31,625 nt of DNA, from positions 1-31,625 of the forward strand of contig DASRII010000299.1 of the NCBI GenBank assembly GCA_035650075.1, in the 5' to 3' direction. The notes under the pieces are model-generated. The model was not told where the DNA came from. It worked only from the letters and a program-made list of their open reading frames with translations, and did not search any database. Each line of letters starts with the position of its first letter. Within the stretch, counting starts at the first letter, position 1. A program made the translations under genes and the position numbers. Origin of the DNA: DASSUC01 sp035650075 (GTDB lineage Bacteria > Actinomycetota > Actinomycetes > Mycobacteriales > Micromonosporaceae). This document shows, in pieces, positions 28,789 to 31,625 of the stretch.

Positions 28789-31625
28789 GGTGGCGCGGAC
28801 CAGCGGGAACGCCAGCGTCTCGCGGATCGAGCGCCCGGTCAGCAGCATGACGAGCCGGTCGACCCCGATGCCCAGCCCGCCGGTCGGCGGCATCGCGTAC
28901 TCCAGCGCGAGCAGGAACTCCTCGTCCAGCTCCATCGCCTCGGGGTCGCCGCCGGCGGCGCGCAGGGACTGGTCCGTCAGCCGCCGCCGCTGCTCGACCG
29001 GATCGGTCAGCTCGGTGTACGCCGTACCCAGCTCGGTGCCGAACGCGACCAGGTCCCACCGCTCGGCCAGCCGCGGGTCGACGCGGTGCTGGCGGGTCAA
29101 CGGGGACACGTCGGTCGGGAAGTCGGTGTAGAACGTGGGCAGCGTGGTGCGCTGCTCGACGAGCCGCTCGTACATCTCCAGCAGCACCGCGCCGCGTTCC
29201 CACTTCGGGTCGTACGGGATGCGCGCCGCATCGCACCACCGGCACAGGGTCGCGGCTTCGGTGTCGGCGGTGACGTGTTCTCCCAGGGCGTCGGAGAGCG
29301 CCTCGTTGACCGTACGGACCGGCCAGTCCCCGGAGATGTCGTACTCGGCGCCGTCGTGCCGCGCCACCGCCGAGCCGTACGCCGCGGTCGCCGCTTCCCG
29401 GACGATGTCCTGGGTCAGCCGGCGCATCGTGTCGTAGTCGGCGTATGCCTGGTACGCCTCGAGCATCGTGAACTCCGGGTTGTGCTTGACCGACACGCCT
29501 TCGTTGCGGAACGTGCGGCCCAGCTCGAACACCCGGTCGACGCCGCCGACCACGAGCCGCTTGAGGTACAGCTCCGGCGCGATGCGCAGGTAGAGCCGCA
29601 GGTCGTAGGCGTTGATGTGGGTCGTGAACGGCCGGGCGTTCGCACCGCCGTGGACCCGTTGCAGGATCGGCGTCTCCACCTCGAGGAAACCCCGGTGCAC
29701 CAACGCCTCCCGCAGCCCGTGTACCAGGGCGCCGCGGGCGCGCAGGATGTCCCGAGCCTCCTCGTTGACGATCAGGTCGAGGTACCGCTGGCGTACCCGC
29801 GCTTCCGGGTTGGCCATCCCGCCGTGCTTGTCCGGCAACGGTCGCAGGCTCTTGCCGGTGATCGCCCAGCGATCGGCGAGCACCGACAGCTCCCCGCGTC
29901 GCGAGGTGACGACCTCGCCGTGTACCCATACCTGGTCGCCGATGTCCACTGTGGATCGCCAGCGGTCGAGATCGGCCGCCGGCTCCAGCATGACCTGCAG
30001 GTCTCCGGTCCAGTCGCGGACGGTCGCGAAGCAGAGTCGGCCGTGGTCGCGCAGCAACATCGCCCGTCCCGCGATCGCCACCGTCGCTCCAGTGTGGACA
30101 TCTTTGCCGAGTCCGGGGTAACGCGCGGCGACCCCGGCGCACGAGTCGGTGGGCGCGAAGCCGACCGGGTACGGGTCCATGCCGAGTTCGCGCATCCGCG
30201 CCAGCTTCGCCTGCCGTGAGTCCGGCGCCGCGGCCTCCACCAGCTCGACCGTGGAGTCGGCGGTGACCGGTGCGTCCGCTACGGGTTCCACCGGTGCCGT
30301 CGGCAATGCCGGCGCGCGGCCGAACCGCGGCAGGGTCAGGAAGCCCTCGGCGATCGCGAACGCGATACCGACCTTCGCCAGCTCCCGCCGATCGCCGAAG
30401 CAGACGTAGCGCGGTGTCCAATGTGGTTGGAACTTGGCGTTCGCCCGGTACAGCGACTCGAGCTGCCACCACCGCGACAGGAACATCAGCATGCGCCGCC
30501 ACGCCTGCAGTACCGGCCCCGCGCCGATCCGGGCACCCTCGGCGAACGCGGCCCGGAACACGGCGAAGTTCAACGAGATCCGGTCCACGCCGAGCTTCGG
30601 CGCCTCGCGGGTCAGCGCGGTCACCATGAACTCCACGACACCGTTGTCCGCGTCGGGGGCGCGGCGCATGAGGTCGAGCGACAACCCGTGGGAGCCCCAT
30701 GGGCTGAACGAGAGCATCGCGTGCACAGCACCGGCCTCGTCGTACGCCTCGACGATCACGCACTGCCCGTCGGCCGGGTCGCCGAGCCGGCCGAGGGCCA
30801 TGGAGAAGCCGCGTTCGGCTTCGGTGTCGCGCCAGCGGGAAGCCAGAGCGGCCGCCTCCCGCAGCTCCTCCGCGGGAACGTCGGCATGCCGCCGTACCGC
30901 CGCGGTGTAGCCGGCCCGCTCGACCCGGCGTACCGCCTGCCGCACCGGCCTCATGTCCCGACCGTCCAATGTGTACTCATTGACGTACAGGATCGCCTCG
31001 TCGCCGAGCTGGAGCACCCGCAGACCGGCGCGGGCATACGCCATCGCGCCCTCCTCGCTGGCGCCCATCACGGCGGGCGTCCAGGCGTACTGCCGCGCTT
31101 GGCCGAGCCACTCGTCGATCGCCGGTCCCCACGCCTCGACATCGCCGATCGGGTCGGCGCTGGCCAGCGTCACGCCGCTGACCACGCGGTAGGTGACCGC
31201 CGCCTTCCCGGTCGGCGAGAAGATCACCGCCTTGTCCCGCCGGGTGGCGAAGTAGCCGAGCGAGTCGCGGTCACCGTGCTGGTCCAGCAGTACGCGGACA
31301 CGTTGTTCGTCGTCGTGGGTGAGCAGCGCCGCGGCCCGCTGCGAGCGGAGCAGCGTGAACAGCGCGGCGAACACCGCGATCGCGCCGAACAGACCGAGGA
31401 CGAGGTTGACCCAGCCGGGCGCCCGGCCGGCCCGGGTCAGGTCGAACGTGATGGCGCCGCCGAGAACCTTCTCGACCGAGTACGCGAAACGCTCCGCCTG
31501 GTCGTGCGACAGCGTGCCGGGAAAGGCGTTGACGAGCGCGTACCCGAGCCCGATGCCCACCGCCGCGGTCGCCGCGAACACGGCCACGGCCTGGCGCAGG
31601 CTGCCCGGTCGTACCCGGGCATAGA
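28786..31625 (-). CDS. lysX: Bifunctional lysylphosphatidylglycerol synthetase / lysyl-tRNA synthetase LysX (5' end outside window)
   Basis: Fusion protein that makes Lys-tRNA and transfers lysine to phosphatidylglycerol, lowering surface charge and giving resistance to cationic peptides. At least 946 codons are present; the reading frame is still open at the right edge, so the start and first membrane helices are missing. In order: membrane helices (ATAAVGIGLGYALVNAF, LVLGLFGAIAVFAALFTLL), the MprF/DUF2156 transferase domain (DKAVIFSPTGKAAVTYRV, SLDLMRRAPDADNGVVEFMV, SLNFAVFR), a linker, an OB-fold tRNA-binding domain (VAIAGRAMLLRDHGRLCF), and the class II LysRS core with motif 2 (RTFRNEGVSVKHNPEFTMLE) and motif 3 (GGLGIGVDRLVMLLTG). 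All core signatures look intact. The PhyH-like gene begins ten bases after its TAG. Confidence 0.95.
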   Translation of the reverse strand, partial: YARVRPGSLRQAVAVFAATAAVGIGLGYALVNAFPGTLSHDQAERFAYSVEKVLGGAITFDLTRAGRAPGWVNLVLGLFGAIAVFAALFTLLRSQRAAALLTHDDEQRVRVLLDQHGDRDSLGYFATRRDKAVIFSPTGKAAVTYRVVSGVTLASADPIGDVEAWGPAIDEWLGQARQYAWTPAVMGASEEGAMAYARAGLRVLQLGDEAILYVNEYTLDGRDMRPVRQAVRRVERAGYTAAVRRHADVPAEELREAAALASRWRDTEAERGFSMALGRLGDPADGQCVIVEAYDEAGAVHAMLSFSPWGSHGLSLDLMRRAPDADNGVVEFMVTALTREAPKLGVDRISLNFAVFRAAFAEGARIGAGPVLQAWRRMLMFLSRWWQLESLYRANAKFQPHWTPRYVCFGDRRELAKVGIAFAIAEGFLTLPRFGRAPALPTAPVEPVADAPVTADSTVELVEAAAPDSRQAKLARMRELGMDPYPVGFAPTDSCAGVAARYPGLGKDVHTGATVAIAGRAMLLRDHGRLCFATVRDWTGDLQVMLEPAADLDRWRSTVDIGDQVWVHGEVVTSRRGELSVLADRWAITGKSLRPLPDKHGGMANPEARVRQRYLDLIVNEEARDILRARGALVHGLREALVHRGFLEVETPILQRVHGGANARPFTTHINAYDLRLYLRIAPELYLKRLVVGGVDRVFELGRTFRNEGVSVKHNPEFTMLEAYQAYADYDTMRRLTQDIVREAATAAYGSAVARHDGAEYDISGDWPVRTVNEALSDALGEHVTADTEAATLCRWCDAARIPYDPKWERGAVLLEMYERLVEQRTTLPTFYTDFPTDVSPLTRQHRVDPRLAERWDLVAFGTELGTAYTELTDPVEQRRRLTDQSLRAAGGDPEAMELDEEFLLALEYAMPPTGGLGIGVDRLVMLLTGRSIRETLAFPLVRAT

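Noticed and set aside
28393..30219. Open frame of 608 codons on the + strand across lysX and the PhyH gene
   Set aside because: Shadow of two clear minus-strand genes; composition is typical of antisense frames in GC-rich DNA.

Overview
The window is very GC-rich with strong GC/GTG codon bias. It carries an AfsR-type regulator, a LysX fusion synthetase, Tat-type signals, several promoters placed for leaderless transcripts, and many secreted polysaccharide-active enzymes. This points to a soil actinomycete, most probably of the Micromonosporaceae; the family assignment is inference. No rRNA, tRNA, CRISPR array or complete insertion sequence was seen. The window opens in the last 36 codons of an unknown gene and ends inside lysX.

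Layout. (a) 176-4818: an AfsR/SARP-type STAND regulator lies between two secreted peptidoglycan-binding wall hydrolases, one lysozyme-like and downstream of it, the other an M23 peptidase and divergent from it. (b) 4831-11328: a cellulose block with a large secreted GH9 enzyme behind a perfect CebR-type palindrome, a DinB-like gene, a lysine-rich membrane protein, and a second GH9 gene that has lost the signal peptide and binding modules and has Asp in place of the catalytic Glu. (c) 11300-16150: a VOC protein and a translationally coupled Crp-type regulator plus class III nucleotide cyclase, divergent from a three-gene redox set (secreted unknown, DUF6529-like membrane protein, Rieske lipoprotein). 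(d) 16166-16834: a perfect 27-bp hairpin, a decayed secreted-protein gene and an imperfect inverted repeat. (e) 16835-19963: a tightly overlapping operon of a MEDS-STAS protein, a serine-kinase-like ATPase and an exported PHP-domain protein split by a beta-rich insertion. (f) 19950-21517: an ECF sigma factor coupled to a membrane-anchored beta-rich protein. (g) 21645-27411: pectate lyase with its own palindromic operator, a PQQ-type sugar dehydrogenase, a methyltransferase, a CE4 deacetylase and a four-PASTA lipoprotein. (h) 27491-31625: ArfB, a PhyH-type dioxygenase and LysX.

The genes fall into two themes. One is secreted attack on plant polymers and on the cell's own wall, with LacI-type operators seen before two CAZyme genes. 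The other is local signal modules (SARP, cyclase/Crp, partner switch, ECF), each set next to the exported or membrane proteins it may control. A family of long hairpins recurs three times (16166, 23313, 27422); two of the copies differ by a compensated base pair.

The strongest leads for something undescribed are the MEDS-STAS/kinase/split-PHP operon, the Glu-to-Asp cytosolic GH9 paralogue, the cyclase/Crp unit facing a Rieske/DUF6529 pair, and the hairpin family.
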